Assembly: GCA_019359835.1 (NCBI GenBank)
Contig: CM033320.1
Coordinates: 83,845,000-83,908,999, forward strand
Source of the DNA: Pharus latifolius
Lineage: Eukaryota > Streptophyta > Magnoliopsida > Poales > Poaceae
Reading direction: 5' to 3'
Length of the DNA: 64,000 nucleotides
A program made the position numbers and the translations under genes. This document shows positions 10,845-24,100 of this stretch, one piece after another (the stretch's first letter is position 1; every line of letters starts with the position of its first letter). Below the pieces are notes generated by a model. That model did no database searches and was not told the origin of the DNA. It saw nothing but the letters and a program-made list of their open reading frames with translations.

Positions 10845-11903
10845 TCACAAAGAGCAGAGAGTACACCGCACTAGTCCGTTCTCATTGCACTCGGGGCACC
10901 TCCTGAACCCTCCCACGTCCTCCACGAACACCTTACAGCTGCCGGAGCACTCCTCGCACGGCACGAACCGCACTCCGCCGCAGCCGCCGCACGCCTCCAA
11001 GGCAATGCCTTTGCCCCCGGAGCTCGGCGCCATCTCGCACGTTTCCAGAGCCTTAGACAGCTCCCCTGCCTCGTGCATTCGGCGCACCTCCTCGGCGCCG
11101 CCCAAGTGCCTGCCGTCGGCGAACACCTGCGGGAGCTTGCCCGCGGAGCCGAGTGAGGTGCGGAGCTCGTCCTTGAACCCGCCGTGCATCGACAGGTCGC
11201 GCTCGTCGACGCGCACGCCGTAGCCTTGAAGGATGGCCTTCGTGGCCCAGCAGTCCTCGTACGTCTTGCGGATGCCGCGGAGGCTGGTGAGGTACAGAAC
11301 CACCTTCCAGGCGCTCTCCGGCGGCGGCGGAGGGGGCGGAGACGCCATCTTTGCGAGCTTCGCGTCGATCTTTTGCTGGAACGCGGTGACCCGTGCGCGC
11401 ACGATGCCCGGGAACCTCTGGATTTCGCGCTTCTTGACGCGCTCCCCGTCTTCCGGGGCGTCCCGTGGCGGGGACAGCTCGTCGAGCGCCTTCCGGAAGG
11501 CGGCAATGATGTCCGGATCGAACTCCGGCGATCCGGGCGGCGACTGATCCTGCCGTTCCACGTCGTGGTCGCCCTCGCCTTCTCTGTCTTCTAGGCCTTC
11601 CATGAGCTCCCACACGTTTATCACCTCGGGGTCGTGGAGCGGCGTCTTGGTCGGGGTGCACGCCACTTGCTTCTGCCGCCTCATCACCGGTGGCGGCGGC
11701 GGAGGCGTCTTCTCCGAGCCATCCCCGCCCCACGACCTCATCACATCATCGTCCCGTTCAAGGCTGAGCGACCCCAGCGTGGAAGACTTCAGCGCGACCG
11801 TGTGGTGCACGGCCCCGGCGGCTGGACCGGAGTAGCTCCGTGCGTACGGCGACCGGCCCCGGACGCCGCCGCGCAGCGCGTGCCTCGACCCCGTGCAGCC
11901 CAT
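10845..11903 (-). CDS. Glutaredoxin-like protein with C-terminal CxxC zinc-binding tail
   Basis: A single-exon gene of 352 aa starting MGCTGSRHAL. I chose this ATG at 11903 because the family typically starts MGC, a possible myristoylation/palmitoylation site; the open frame extends 53 codons further without conserved sequence. The first ~190 residues are low-complexity (poly-Pro at 67-72 and 189-195) with the conserved motif INVWELMEGLED at 95-106. The glutaredoxin fold spans about 200-290 (KVVLYLTSLRG, ERDLSMHGGF, LPQVFADGRHLGGAEEV). The classical CxxC/CxxS site is replaced by a longer segment ending in Cys218. The tail has Cys pairs at 305/308, 316/319 (plus 323), 336/339 and 347/350, suggesting zinc binding. 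It matches the plant-specific 'glutaredoxin family protein' group (Arabidopsis At5g39865/At3g28850 type), whose biochemical role is poorly defined. No disabling lesion is seen and third positions are strongly GC, as in many grass genes. Confidence 0.92.
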   Translation of the reverse strand: MGCTGSRHALRGGVRGRSPYARSYSGPAAGAVHHTVALKSSTLGSLSLERDDDVMRSWGGDGSEKTPPPPPPVMRRQKQVACTPTKTPLHDPEVINVWELMEGLEDREGEGDHDVERQDQSPPGSPEFDPDIIAAFRKALDELSPPRDAPEDGERVKKREIQRFPGIVRARVTAFQQKIDAKLAKMASPPPPPPPESAWKVVLYLTSLRGIRKTYEDCWATKAILQGYGVRVDERDLSMHGGFKDELRTSLGSAGKLPQVFADGRHLGGAEEVRRMHEAGELSKALETCEMAPSSGGKGIALEACGGCGGVRFVPCEECSGSCKVFVEDVGGFRRCPECNENGLVRCTLCSL

Positions 11904-12310
11904 CCCCGCAACGAACACAAATCGAACAAACAAACAACCAATAATTCCACACCAACGTCTCAATAATTCAATCCAGACGCCACCCAACTGCGAAACACAG
12001 GCTTCTTGGAGACACGGAGCATTGCTTGCTTGACGCGGAGAGGTGGGCCAAAAATTAAGCAACCCAACAGTTGCGACCGGGTCATAGCAAGGTCCTTGGC
12101 CACCGACCGGGACGACGAGGCAAAAGCAACAATAATTAGAGCACCGAGGTCAAACGGGAGAGAAGAGAGCACGACGGTAAGGGGTGGTGGAACTGTGGAA
12201 GTAACAGTTGGGCGAGATCTTTGGTTGGAAAGGGAAAACGCTAAGCTTTAAGAGGCGACGGAGCGTTTTTTGGGTCACGGGTACGTACCGGATCCGCGCG
12301 TATTTAATCG
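11904..12310 (-). promoter_or_regulatory. 5' leader and probable promoter of the glutaredoxin-like gene
   Basis: On the - strand this ~400 bp lies directly upstream of the ATG at 11903. A TATA-like ttaaata lies at about 12300-12306 (+ strand tatttaa), in GC-rich surroundings that change to AT-rich DNA above 12450. The transcription start is not determined. Confidence 0.35.
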
Positions 12311-15300
12311 GGCGTCAGTTTGCGGAATTCTCGGCTGCGTCAGATGGATGGCATGATGGCTTTGTTAGGCTAAGTCTACTCCATGGGCTTCATCCCACGT
12401 CCGGCAGACACGTAGGGTTCGTGCGGGCGAGTGAATTGTACAGCGATGTGTGGTGAAACAGTTGTCGTTTAAAATTCTGACATACATAGCAGTAACGTTG
12501 AACGAATTGATGGCATTTGATGACACGTTTTGTAAACCCTACATTTCACACAACGTGTCTAATGAATCCATCTCGAAATACGCACTAACAGGTGAGACCA
12601 ATTAATTATCGGGCCCGCAAGTCAATGGGTGTGTGCGATGTAAGAGCATACAACGTATTTTGCAACACGGCAGAGATATACCCTACAAAACGCGTAAATG
12701 TTGTGTGGGTGTGTTTGTCTCGTATGCCACGTGCATCACGTAATAAATCGTCCAACTTTATTGATAGGTGAGCCCAAAAAATTTTCGGTCCACCTATCAG
12801 TTAGGGATTTGAGGGTTTTTTTTTCTTTAAATTTCAATTAAAATTATTTATCTTCACATTAGTTTTGAAGGACAGAGTGGCTGATAGTGAACTCAAATTT
12901 AAATTAGACCCACATATCAGTGTGTTTTGTTGTGTAATCTAAAGTAATTGTTGGAAGTATTTATTCTATGGGATTCACATGTTAGTAATTCAAAAAAAAT
13001 TATCATTGGATATGCAAAATTATTGTTTAAACCAAAGAAATTATTGTTTCTACTGTTTAAAGAAAAAAATTACTTTTTAAATAAAAGATTTATTATTTTT
13101 TGAAAAAAAATACTGTTTTATTAAAAAATTAACTGTTTTCTATGGAAAAAAAAATAGTAAAAATTGCAAAAAATCAGAATTTAATTATTTTAATTTGTTT
13201 TTGTTGTATTGGAATTATCTAACTTTAATTTTGATGATTTTTAACAATTAATAATCATATAATGCAATATATTATTATATAAATATTTTATATACGAGTC
13301 CCACGCGAAATATTATCCAAACATCAATGTATTGGAGTGCTTAGCACTTGAAAAAGCGCTTCGTATGTGGGTTCGTACGAGAAATCTCCCCCAAGAGTAT
13401 TTGCATTGGAATGGTAGATGGTTCAAATGACACTTCGCATGTATGACACAAAATATATACAAAACTATTTTTTTTTTTTTGGAGAGTTTGCTCAGAAATT
13501 TTCTCAACATTAGTATCTTCTGTCAGTATTGGTCGAGTAGCAATTATTATATGCATGGGTTGGATTCATCGTCGTCACTGAGGTCTTTGCATCGGATCGA
13601 CCACTCAAACTTACGTGTAAATATTCATTTGTTCGTTCTTAAGTGGAAAACTTAGATGCATCTGGCCATTGTGTTTTTTTTGACCAATTCGTATCTTCTA
13701 CATTAAAAAATAAAAGAAATTTTTCTTGCTGTTTATTTGAAGTGTTAAATAAGAAATTATCAATCCAGATCAACATAAGAGACAAATTTATAATTTATTG
13801 TTTGATGATTAACCACCCATCCACCTCAATTTCTCTCTTAGATGGGGAGAAGTTTACAAATTCTGATTGAGTGATTAAGATCCTCTTTATTTTTTCTTTT
13901 ATAATTCAAAGGAAAATCTCAATCTCTTTTTGACAACTATAGAAACAATCCATCTAAATTTGATCATGATCAGTGTAATTTCGCCATTGTTTGGTTGGGT
14001 TACTGAAAGCGGGTGAACTGATATAATTTGGTTAGTTTTAGTCACTTTGTGATTGCATTTTTTAGTCAAATGGTTGATTTGTTTTTAAGTGGCACATATT
14101 TACATAGCCAATCTCCCTTACTCTTTTTGTTCCAAGTGAGTCCCATAACAATACTACATCAATTTTTTTGACAAATCAAACAACTTTAAATAGCTTATTT
14201 TTTTGGTCATACCAGACATCTGGTAATGACAAAAAATTTACTTGGTTATAAACCTTTGGATGCTTTGTTGGTGATCTACCCTTATTTTTAGTTTTATGCT
14301 ATATCATCATCACGTTAAAAGTCATGGTAGTAGAAGTTGTGTGGAAATATGGATGGACCACTGTGCCAGCTACGTTTGAACCTTTTCGGGATCCATAGTA
14401 TTTCTTAAGTTGAACCAATGTAGCGCGCGAGTTCACAATGCTACACGCGGACTTGTTCCTTTCGGCTGCAGTGCAACAGTTCTCACCTTTTCTATAATAT
14501 AAGAAACTGTAGCGTTTTGCAATATAAACGAGAAGCCGCCGTCGTCAACAGCAAACGTTAGAAACGGCCACCCGACGCCAATCGTTAAAAGTTCAGTCCG
14601 AATTGACCAAAGGTAGCAACCTAACACGGCCACATCCTTTTCAGCTAAACTCCCACAACATTTGAACTGCTCTGATGCTCCATACGCGCTGTTGGAGTTG
14701 GACCAGTGCAACAGTATGAGACCGAGAGAGTTCTGTATAAAATGCAGTGTATGTTTGACGCAATTTATTTGGACATTTGTTTCTCATATAATTTGGAGTT
14801 GGGGCAAATAGGAAGTTTAAAAAAATCTGAGTTTATCTTCTAAAATAAAGTTTTTTTGAAATAGAAGATCCAAATAAGATTAAGTCTCACTTAATTAATT
14901 TATTGCATTTATAAATTTAAACTAAGTCATACCAAACATACGATTTAACGTGATATTAAAACTAGAGATTATCATTTTTAGAGGTTTAACATTTGAAATC
15001 TGGTTCTATACTTGTACAGTGATTGAAGGGTCTAGTCTCGAGACAAAGAACCCTCACATCTACACTCGGACGAGTCTAAGATGGGCACAAACCATTTCAT
15101 TTCTTCTTCCTAAATAAATGAGTATTGTAAGGTTTTGAACTTAGAACATGTTGCTCTAACAGTTTCATGCAGTTGCCAATTTACTTAAGAACTCGCATAA
15201 TCTCAACAAGTTCGTGTGAACCTTTCAAAGAAGTTTGATTAGTTTATTCATGTATTGGGTGGTGATGTAGATAAGTGGTGGGAGTGTTCCTTCGAGGAGA

Positions 15301-16235
15301 GCTGGGGATCACATTTTGGCGCGTGGTGTGCGTGGCATGTCACCTGCCGATCTCGTCGGTGATTTGCCTGCTTCCTGGTTCTGTTTTTGCTTATTATTAG
15401 TCTTAAACAACATTATTTTGTTCAGACAGTGTTTTTATAAATGATACGCTCTCTATTTTATTCCCCTGGTCTGGAACATGTTGGATTCGCGATGGTTGCA
15501 TGACAGATATGTCCAGTCTACCGAAATAGAGGCAGATTAGGACGGAAGATCGAACTTGTTTGTTTCATTCGTTGACCATAAACCGTAGGTTATTAGCCTG
15601 ATTGACGTCGGACTGCCTGTATAAAGTAATGAATAGTTGTTACAAAAATACTAACAGACTAATATCTTACGTACACCGTGTACTAAAATAATTGGACGTA
15701 CAAGTTGTTGATATGAATGCACGTTCTGAATTTTTGATAGTGGCACTTCGACCAGGCTCACATGCTTCATTGTATATATGTCAATTTATGTTCCTTTCTC
15801 GATAGACCGGTTTATGCGAACAGGTTACTTCAACATTCAAACCATCCCACTCATCTTAGCTCATTGCAAAAGACAAGGGAGTAAAGGTCTTTTTTTACAA
15901 ACAAAAAAAAAAAAAAAAGAAGAAGTAGATGTTGCCTGTTGAATCTAAGAAAGGAGGTAGGAACTGAAAAGTCTACGCGTAAAGTGAGCTGGGCTTAGTG
16001 GGTAACCACTAATCCCTACAACACATACATTTCCATTCTATCCAAAATTGTCGGCTTAATTATGGGTTATGGGTTGGCTATTTTGGCCTGCTCGTCAGAT
16101 TAGTACCATAGATTAGTACTACTTTTTCTCTCTTTTTTTCATGGCTGGGTCCGTCTGAGAAAATGTTTTATATTATTTGACATTAAAAAAACATATTAAT
16201 TGACAAATGGAGATGGTTTGACATGGTATTTGATT

Positions 16236-16272
16236 CAAAATCATAATCATAATCATAATCATAATCATAATC
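16236..16272. repeat. (AATCAT)n hexanucleotide microsatellite
   Basis: About six consecutive copies of the hexamer aatcat/ataatc, in AT-rich intergenic DNA. Confidence 0.85.
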
Positions 16273-16940
16273 GATTTTAGAATATATTAAATTTGGTGGC
16301 AGAATTTATAAATAGAAAATATGTTTGATTAAAATAAAAAATGAGATGAAGTGGGATGGTTTAGAATATATCTCACTTAGATATATTCAAAATGAATTAT
16401 AGATACATAGATATGATTGTATAGTAGTTCAATCAAACTACAAGCAACATAATCCCTCTGCGTGTAACCTGAACAACATGGCTCTTGAATGTGTTAGGTA
16501 TCCGACGCCACACGGTTTGGGCTATGGAAGGCACTGTTTGTTGGGCCCTTCGCTAGTAACTAACAAGCTGTGGACCATTTACAGTACAAGGCCCAAAGGT
16601 CCCCCTGACGACGACGTGAGAATATACAGATGGACCCGTTTCATTGGGCTTTTAGTTGCGCAGATCTGATTTCCCGGGAGTCCATGCGCCAAGGAGACCA
16701 CCTTGCGATGCATGTGATGCAGTAGCCCCTTTAGTATCTGAGTTACTCCTTGGTGGCGTTTTATAAAAGAGCATGTGATCCAGTCTAATTCGTTCATTTT
16801 TATTGATTTAACACATGCGCTTTTTTAATCTTATGCACATATTTTTTTCATTCTAGATCAAATCTCTTTTCTCATATCTAGTCCTCTTCATTGAATTTGG
16901 TTCACAAAATCGCTTAAAGATCACCGATAATCCTAATCCC

Positions 16941-17022
16941 ATAAGATTATGTTGTTTGTCAAACTCATGTGGTAATCCAATATTGTAATACAATCAGATT
17001 ACAACAAAATAACATAATCTTA
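16941..17022. repeat. Short foldback (MITE-like) element
   Basis: The left arm ataagattatgttgttt (16941-16957) is the reverse complement, with one mismatch, of the right arm ending at 17022. Inner segments ggtaatc/gattac and attgtaatacaat extend the pairing, so almost the whole ~82 bp can fold into one hairpin. No clear target-site duplication was identified. Confidence 0.6.
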
Positions 17023-17079
17023 TTCGCACCTTGAGGGGTGGGCATCTTATATCACAAAAATTTGGTAATCTTGACTCTT

Positions 17080-17600
17080 ATAATTATATGATATATTTAG
17101 AAATTTCAAATCAACAATTTCAAAATATACTTTTCAAACCTACAGATAAAAATACTAGAATCCAAAATTTTATAATTGAGAGTTTTCAAATTCTGATATT
17201 CAAAATTTAAATTTCATAATTTCAAATTTCAAACTTTATTTTTCCAAATTAATATCTAAATTTTTAATTTTGGATTTTGTGTTTACAAATTTGTATTTTT
17301 CAATTTTCAAATTTAGGATTTGATTATTTGAATTTTTAAGTTTTAATTTTCAAGTTAGAATCACGAAATTTTTTGAATATTTCAAATTTCAAATCTAACA
17401 TTTCATATTTGAAATTTCAAAATTCCAAGTATTGTAATTTGAAAATTCAAATTTGAAACTCAAATTTCAAAATTATAAATTAGAAATTTTGAACTATATT
17501 GAAACTTCAACTTTGAAATTTTCAATTATATATTTTTAAAATATTCATATCAAAATTTAGAACCTTTTACATCCTATTTTTTAAGCTTTTATCATTTCAA
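17080..17600. repeat. Low-complexity AT-rich tract
   Basis: About 500 bp of degenerate tandem-like aaatttcaaa / tttgaaattt motifs on both strands, without coding potential. Possible matrix-attachment or decayed satellite-like sequence, but no regular period is visible. Confidence 0.6.
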
Positions 17601-20600
17601 TTAATAATTAATATTTTTTAGATGTTACAGAACTACTCTATAATCTTCGTAGAATATACTAAACATTGTCAAGTGAGATTATTAGTAATCGGATTGAGAG
17701 AATTTTATGATTATGTAGAATTTAGGATTACGTGTACCAAATGCACTCATAGGATTTATCTAGCATCCTCTTTAACTTCTTCGACAATGACAGGGTGGAG
17801 TGGCATCGTTGATTGTGGGTGTAGGTGGTGGGAGGTGATGGAAACAAGGAAATGGGCGACAAAAGATTGCATTCAGGCAGCAGTGTGTTGAGGCGGCGGC
17901 GGCATCGTTAGTTGCAAGTGGTGGTGGGGGCAGAGATTGGGAGGAGGAGGAAGAAGATGCAGACGAAAAGATGTGGGAGGAATGGAAAGTGAAAATTAAA
18001 TTAGATCTGAATATTCGATGTAAATAATATAAGTTTTTAAGAAAAATTTGACACTTACACTCCAGACAACCTCACTTTTTTTATTTAAAAATATCAAATT
18101 CCATCCAGCTTTTCATTTTTGCGAGGCAAAATTGTGCTAAGGCTCGGACTCATTTTTTTTTCACTTAAGTTATTTTACCTGAATTTGTCTTATCAAGGCC
18201 TTCTAATTTACATGTTCGTATAACCATTCAATAGATGGGAATTCGATGTGTTTGTTAGAGATTTTCATTAAGAATTGTCAGGCTGTTATTATAGGACGTT
18301 TGAGGTAATTTGGAGCAAAGAAGTTGATGTGTTATGAACACTGAACCTGTGTGCTATGGTCTTTTTTTGAAGATAAAGTTTCGCTCCAGGTCTCTTCAAC
18401 TCTGTGTAAAATATACCAGTTATGCATTAGATTTCCAATTGTCAAACAAATAGAGGGGTTACAGAGGGATTTAATTGAACAAAACTAAATTACAGAAGGA
18501 TTTGATCGGACAAAATTAAGAAAGAGTGGCTCAATTAAACAAAAGTAAGTGGTAAAGAGTCTTCTAGTGCAAAATTTGTCCTTTTGATAAACACACGACA
18601 TTCCTAACGGACAGTCGAGATTGATCGCCAGAAGGTAGATTTACACTTCCACACAGCTACACAGGGGAGTCCATTCTATCTCAGCGTCGTTTCCAGCATA
18701 TGCTAGCCCTTTGGCACATACTAGTAGATGCAGCCAAGATGCATGATGGAGCATTGGAGCTGTGACAAACCTTGTCGAGCTGGGCTGAGACTCAAAGGAT
18801 TTTGGACAGCCATCGGGGATCAGTGAGCCAGGGTATGAGCTGTAGAGAAGCAATGCTGCATGATATTGTGGAGGAGAAGCAGTAACAATTGTGTTATTAT
18901 TATCATAACCAGCAGTATTATTCTCTATAAGCCTTTGCAGCTTGCCAACTTCCATACCAGCATATATATATAAAAAAGAAATGGGGTACACACGTAAGTA
19001 ATCCAGGTTAAGTCTTCCTGGGAATGTATTAGGTTATATGACTCTTCTTAAAATAGAAAAAAATGTGAATTCATCATTTGTGCCATTTAATCAGTGTAAA
19101 AAAATTATCACTCATTTATTTATGAAACACTATCAATGATAACTTTTTTCTTTGAAACTAGCAACAAAAATATGTGCCCTAATGAAATCACATAGATTTG
19201 ATGAATATTATTTATTTTACACGCTAATTAGATAGTTTAAATTATAAATTTATATTCTCTTATTTTAAGATAAAATTTCAAAAGGAGCCGCCCCGCAAAT
19301 TTGTGACACATGTCTTGCCAAATAATGAAGTACAGATCGTGATGCTACAGCCTAGGCACTTGCCACAGCAAGGATATCTGTCGGCCATCCTTGAATACTT
19401 GAACCACCAGCAGCATCCCAATTTGTGCAAGAGATCCACTGGTTCGTTGTAATGTAGAAACAGGGGAACCACTATTTGTTCAGCTTGGCAATCAAATGTT
19501 TCGATGCCTGCTCCATCGTGTTTGAGTTTCTTTGATAATCTAGTTTATTAAGACTTTAATTTATAAATCTAATAAATTTTTTTCTACAACTTCAACTAAT
19601 ACATGACTTCTAACTAAAAAAGAGTTTATACTTATTGAATGAATTATGAAATAAGTTGAGCATTTACCCATAACATTAGTTTATAAGTCTATAAATTGAA
19701 ATTGAAACTCGATTAAATACCTCTTCCACATTGAGCATTTGTCCATATTATCTTTGTTTTTCTTGCATTTATAATTCCTTGGCATTTGCATGAAAGCCCC
19801 ATGAATTACTTGCATTTGGAGAGGTGTGCAAAACTAACCAAACCAGCGGGTATGCTTAATCTAAACATCCTCTCATGATAGCCTGTTTATGCATATCTAT
19901 AGTAGTAACTTGGTTGCTCCGCAAATTAAGCTTCTCTTGTCATCTATATGTGAAGCTAGATTGATGTGACTTAGCTCCCGAATCACTTGTGCAGCTCTAG
20001 TGTATTTTTGCAATACTGAGTTCTATTAGGCTGAGTTCAATACAAAGGTGTTTTCAGAAGGAGTTTCAATAGAATATTTTCAGTATATCCTGTGTCACAT
20101 GTGTGAAGCACCACTTGAAACACCTCCTATTTCAACACAAAGAAGTTTCGTGAGGTATTTCGCATGGATCCACAAGTAAATTAAATTTTATTAGAATTTA
20201 GGTGGTTTTTTAAAACACTAATAACTTTTAATTCAAAAAACGAATATATACGATGCTTGGTCTCTATATGAAGATAATTGAAAGATCTACAACTTTTTTA
20301 ATAAATCAATATCTAATTTGAATTAGATTAATGTATAAATCAAGAAATAGAATTATATACAATTTAATCACACAGAAATCAAGACAATAAAAAATAAAAA
20401 AATCTCCGACGTTGGCAGCCTCAGAAAGCATCAGCTCTCTTCTCACTCAAGCGAAAATTTTTTTTTTTTTATTCCCGGATGTCGGTGAAACTCCGGCGTT
20501 GGACTTCACCTTAGAAGTTTATTTATCTAACCAGAAGGAAGCACATAGTCCATTACTTATTTCAACCAGAGTCAGCAAGTGAGATCTCCGTCGCTGAGTT

Positions 20601-20834
20601 TTATATGTTTTCTTTATTTTTTTTAATGATTTATGATTCTCTATTATTTGTACTAAATATTTTGTTCTATATCTTACAATAATCAAATACAAACACATAA
20701 AGAGTGAACAAACAAGTGGCATTGGATCTCTACCGAGAATGAACGTGGTACTGTTGTGATTGTGTTGATGTCTACTTTGGAGTAACGGGCAAATGTGCTT
20801 CTATTTACTACAAAAAAAAGAAAAAGAAACCCAC

Positions 20835-21169
20835 ATTGACGGGCCCGTCACGTCTGAAGCCTACCAGGCCCACTACAAGTACGGCCCAACCCAATGACTC
20901 CGACGCCACGAGTTCCCGACTCACAAGCAAGAGCGGCAAGGCGTGAGAGGCGGATTAGCTAACCGAGCGGGGTGCCGTGGTATCTTCCCTGCCGTCGCAG
21001 CCGTCCAACGCCTCGCGCTCACCGCCCCCTCTCCGCCTTACGCCGCACGCCACTGCAGGTTCCGTTCCAAACCTCCAGCCCCACCCTCCCCGCCTCCTCA
21101 CCACCGCACGCCCAAATCCACGACCTAAGCCAAATCAATCTTTCCTCATTCCCTTCGAAGCAACCCGAG
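20835..21169 (+). promoter_or_regulatory. Promoter and 5' leader of the AAA-ATPase gene
   Basis: Several GGCCCA/GGGCCC-type motifs occur at about 20839-20890 (gacgggcccgtc, aggcccac, cggcccaac). These resemble the site II (TCP-binding) elements common in housekeeping plant promoters. Downstream is a C-rich leader with no ATG in any frame from about 20910 to 21169, so the ATG at 21170 is the first start codon met by a scanning ribosome. No TATA box is obvious. Confidence 0.5.
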
Positions 21170-24100
21170 ATGTACCACGCGATGCGGCTGCGCTGTCTCC
21201 TCCTGCACCCGCCGCTCTGGTGCAAGTCCAGCTCCCTCGTCATCTCTGCCAGCGGCGGCGGAGGCGCCTGTTTTGTCAGGAGGTTTAGCGCAATCGGCGC
21301 GCCGAGGCGGCGTCTATGTCGGTTCTACGGCTCGAAGGGCGGCGTCGGCAGCGCTGAGGCGACGGGCGCGGAGGCGGCGGGAAGCAGCAGTAGCCGCAGT
21401 AACGAGCAGGAGCACGCGCGGCTCGGGGAGAGGGACCAGCAGGAGTGGCTGAGCGGCGAGAGGTTTCTCATCGACTGTAAGAGGCGGGAGTCCCCGTTTC
21501 TCACCAAGCGGGAGAGGTTCCGCAATGAGTTCATGCGCCGCGTCGTGCCGTGGGAGAAGGGAAACCTCTCGTGGCAGAATTTCCCGTACTATGTCAAGTG
21601 AGACAAGCTCATCACCTGTTAGGTGTTTTGTTTGAACGAAGTTAACAGAGTGCTGACAATTGCATATGTGTTCTCTCTTTTGGGTGGCAAGTGAGAATGC
21701 AAGACGGCTGCTGAGCGAGTGTGCGGCGTCGCACCTGCGGCACAAGGATGTCACGTCGGAATATGGTTCCCGGCTGCAGTCCTCCAGTGGGAGGGTATTG
21801 CTTCAGAGCTTGCCAGGTATTGTGCGGCAAAAAGGCAGATATTTACTAAGTATTGTTGTACATGCTTGGGTTGTGAAGTTGCTTTAATACAGGAACTGAG
21901 CTTTACCGGGAGAGATTGGTAAGAGCACTTGCGCATGAGTTGCGTGTGCCATTGCTGGTCCTGGACAGCAGTGTTCTGGCCCCATATGTAAGGCACTACA
22001 TCTCTACATATAAAGTGCAAAGCTGTGGATGCAAACCTAACGCCTCACCTTGTAGGATTTTAGTGAAGATTGTTCAGAAAGTGAGGAGGATGAGCACGCA
22101 GAGTCAGAAGATGAAGGCTCGGACTCAGAAATGGAAGACGAAGGTGATGAAGATTGGACAAGCAGCAACGAAGCTAAATCTGGTGAAAGTGATGATGAGG
22201 ATGCTATAAAATCTGTTGAAGACCTCAAGAAGTTGGTCCCATGTACTATTGAGGAATTTGCCAAGGTAATTCCTATTGGCCCGTGCAAATGTTCTAAGCA
22301 ATGAAGTTCCATAATTCTTAAAAGAAATCTGTCTTGTATCACTTTGTATCTCTTTCTATGTAATCTCTAGAACGGAAGAAGGGGGCAACTAAACAGCATG
22401 ATGGAGAATAAACATTATCACTGAGAGTAAAAGATGATATGAAAATAGAACTATTACTGCAATACAACCCTGTTTGGTCGAGCTCTAGCTCTCATCTTGT
22501 ATGCTGGGGCTGCCAAGCCAAACGGAATAGCGCCAATTTGTGGCTTCTTTGGTGTTGCACTGGAGTTGGTGCTGGATACTGTGGAGAAGCTGGAGCTACC
22601 TTCTTGGTGCTCCAAGTGCTGCTAAGGGCAAACAACTTCCTGTAGAAGTTGGACAAATTTACAACAAATTTGACACTTCATATTCAAATTACATCGGAAC
22701 AAATGTCAGAAACAAAATGTAAGAGGAGAAGCAGGAGTTATCATCCAGATGCTCCTGTGACTCCAACTATAAAACTCCCAACTTCTCATATATACAGCAT
22801 GACTACAGTTTCTGTATGGTAGAAGCTGAAACTGAGCCGGAGCTTAGCCAAACAAGTTAAAGATTTCGATTGGCAGTGAACATCTTGAATAAACTTTATT
22901 CAAGCTAGCCTTATGTGCTGGCTTGTTTTTGCCCTTTTTTTTTGCAAAAATTAATCAAGGATGAAATAATTTATCAAATATCTGTCACCAATGCTGATTT
23001 CTGTGTACTTCTGTCTCTGATTTTTTATGCTATAACAACTACCTAAACTCCTTGTGGTTCCAGAGAATTGTTGGTGCACAAGAAAGTACAGCAGCAGAAT
23101 GCTCTGGAACTGCCGAGTCATCAGAGGAAGAGAAAAGGCCTCTCCGGAAGGGTAATGCTATCTTTCATTTTGTCGTTATTTTTTATATCGATGCTTGCTA
23201 TATTAAATTAAAAATGTTTCTTCTGAACTAGCTTTTGGGACCATGAAAATTTTGTTCAGTTACTTATGACAGTATGCTACCTGATTATCTTATATTATCA
23301 ACAAACTGGTGCGCTTCTCTTATTATCTTTGTAATGTTCAGCAAATACTTCTCTTATCAATGCTTGTTAGTTCAATCAAATGGCTTTTCCCCTTTTCTAA
23401 TCATGTCCAGTATGCATGGAAGTAATAGGCTAGGATGGAAGTTAGTCTGATCCTTTTGGTTTTAGTAAACTCTTTCTTTTTTCACCACTTGGTGCTAACG
23501 TTCAGCACCTGAAGCAGAGTCATCACCTATAGTTTTCCATGATTTCAAAGTTCTACTGAGCCAGGTTAGGTGGAAAGCACAGGTTATTATTTTTATTCAC
23601 TCCCAATTGCATTCTAATTTGTAGATTCTTGGTCAAGGTGAACTCAAGCATGGCTTTGTTAAGTAACTCTTGAAAAATATACTCTGAGCTGAACTGATTC
23701 TTGGTCTAGCTGAAAGCATAATTTCTCCATGCTGAATCTCTGTGTTGCAACAACTTTGCATACTATTGCATCTACTCTGAAGGGAAACGAGATGCTATTA
23801 GTAATTTTTGAATTTTTGGATGAAGCTCGAGCTGATTTCTTTAATACTTGTTTTCAGGAGATAGGGTCAAGTATGTAGGAGCCTCAGTGCTTGTCGAAGC
23901 AGATCAGAGGTAATTTTGGAAAGTTGGTTCTCTTCCTCTTGATGTATTGATTTATCACTATCTTCTTTGTGTTGAAGTAGTTATTGGTGATTTGAATTAC
24001 CTTGTGTGGATCATATTTTGGCACCACATGATCCACTTATATTAGTTTCACTTTCACACTCTTTATACATGCGAAAAGGTGATATTCCCTGTTTATAAAG

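Larger units (their letters stand above)
12311..20830. other. Gene-poor AT-rich intergenic region
   Basis: No coding gene can be supported. Short open frames occur (13443-13870, 16478-16669, 17622-17891, 18641-18991 minus, 19278-19472 minus), but none shows a recognisable domain. What can be seen is small repeats: a hairpin at about 12520-12557, a hexanucleotide microsatellite near 16236, a foldback at 16941-17022, and a long AT-rich tract at 17080-17600 built from degenerate aaatttcaaa motifs. A GC/purine-rich patch lies at 17780-17990. Parts (for example 20030-20400) look like old MITE remnants, but I could not define their ends. Confidence 0.5.

Noticed and set aside
10871..11733. Long open frames of 104-226 codons on both strands overlapping the glutaredoxin-like gene
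   Set aside because: They are shadows caused by very high GC at third positions; only the 352-aa frame has recognisable domains.
17622..17891. Open frame followed by a GGC-rich patch as a possible gene start
   Set aside because: There is no continuing exon and no domain; it looks like AT-rich repeat followed by a purine-rich patch.
18641..18991. Minus-strand open frame of 116 codons in the gene-poor region
   Set aside because: No recognisable domain, no splice partners and no homologous block that I know; kept as a possible gene remnant only.
23505..23566. Possible extra exon of the AAA gene between exons 5 and 6 (open stretch after an ag with a later gt)
   Set aside because: Its end phase does not fit exon 6, whereas exon 5 joins exon 6 directly in phase and gives the expected KGDRVKYVG junction.
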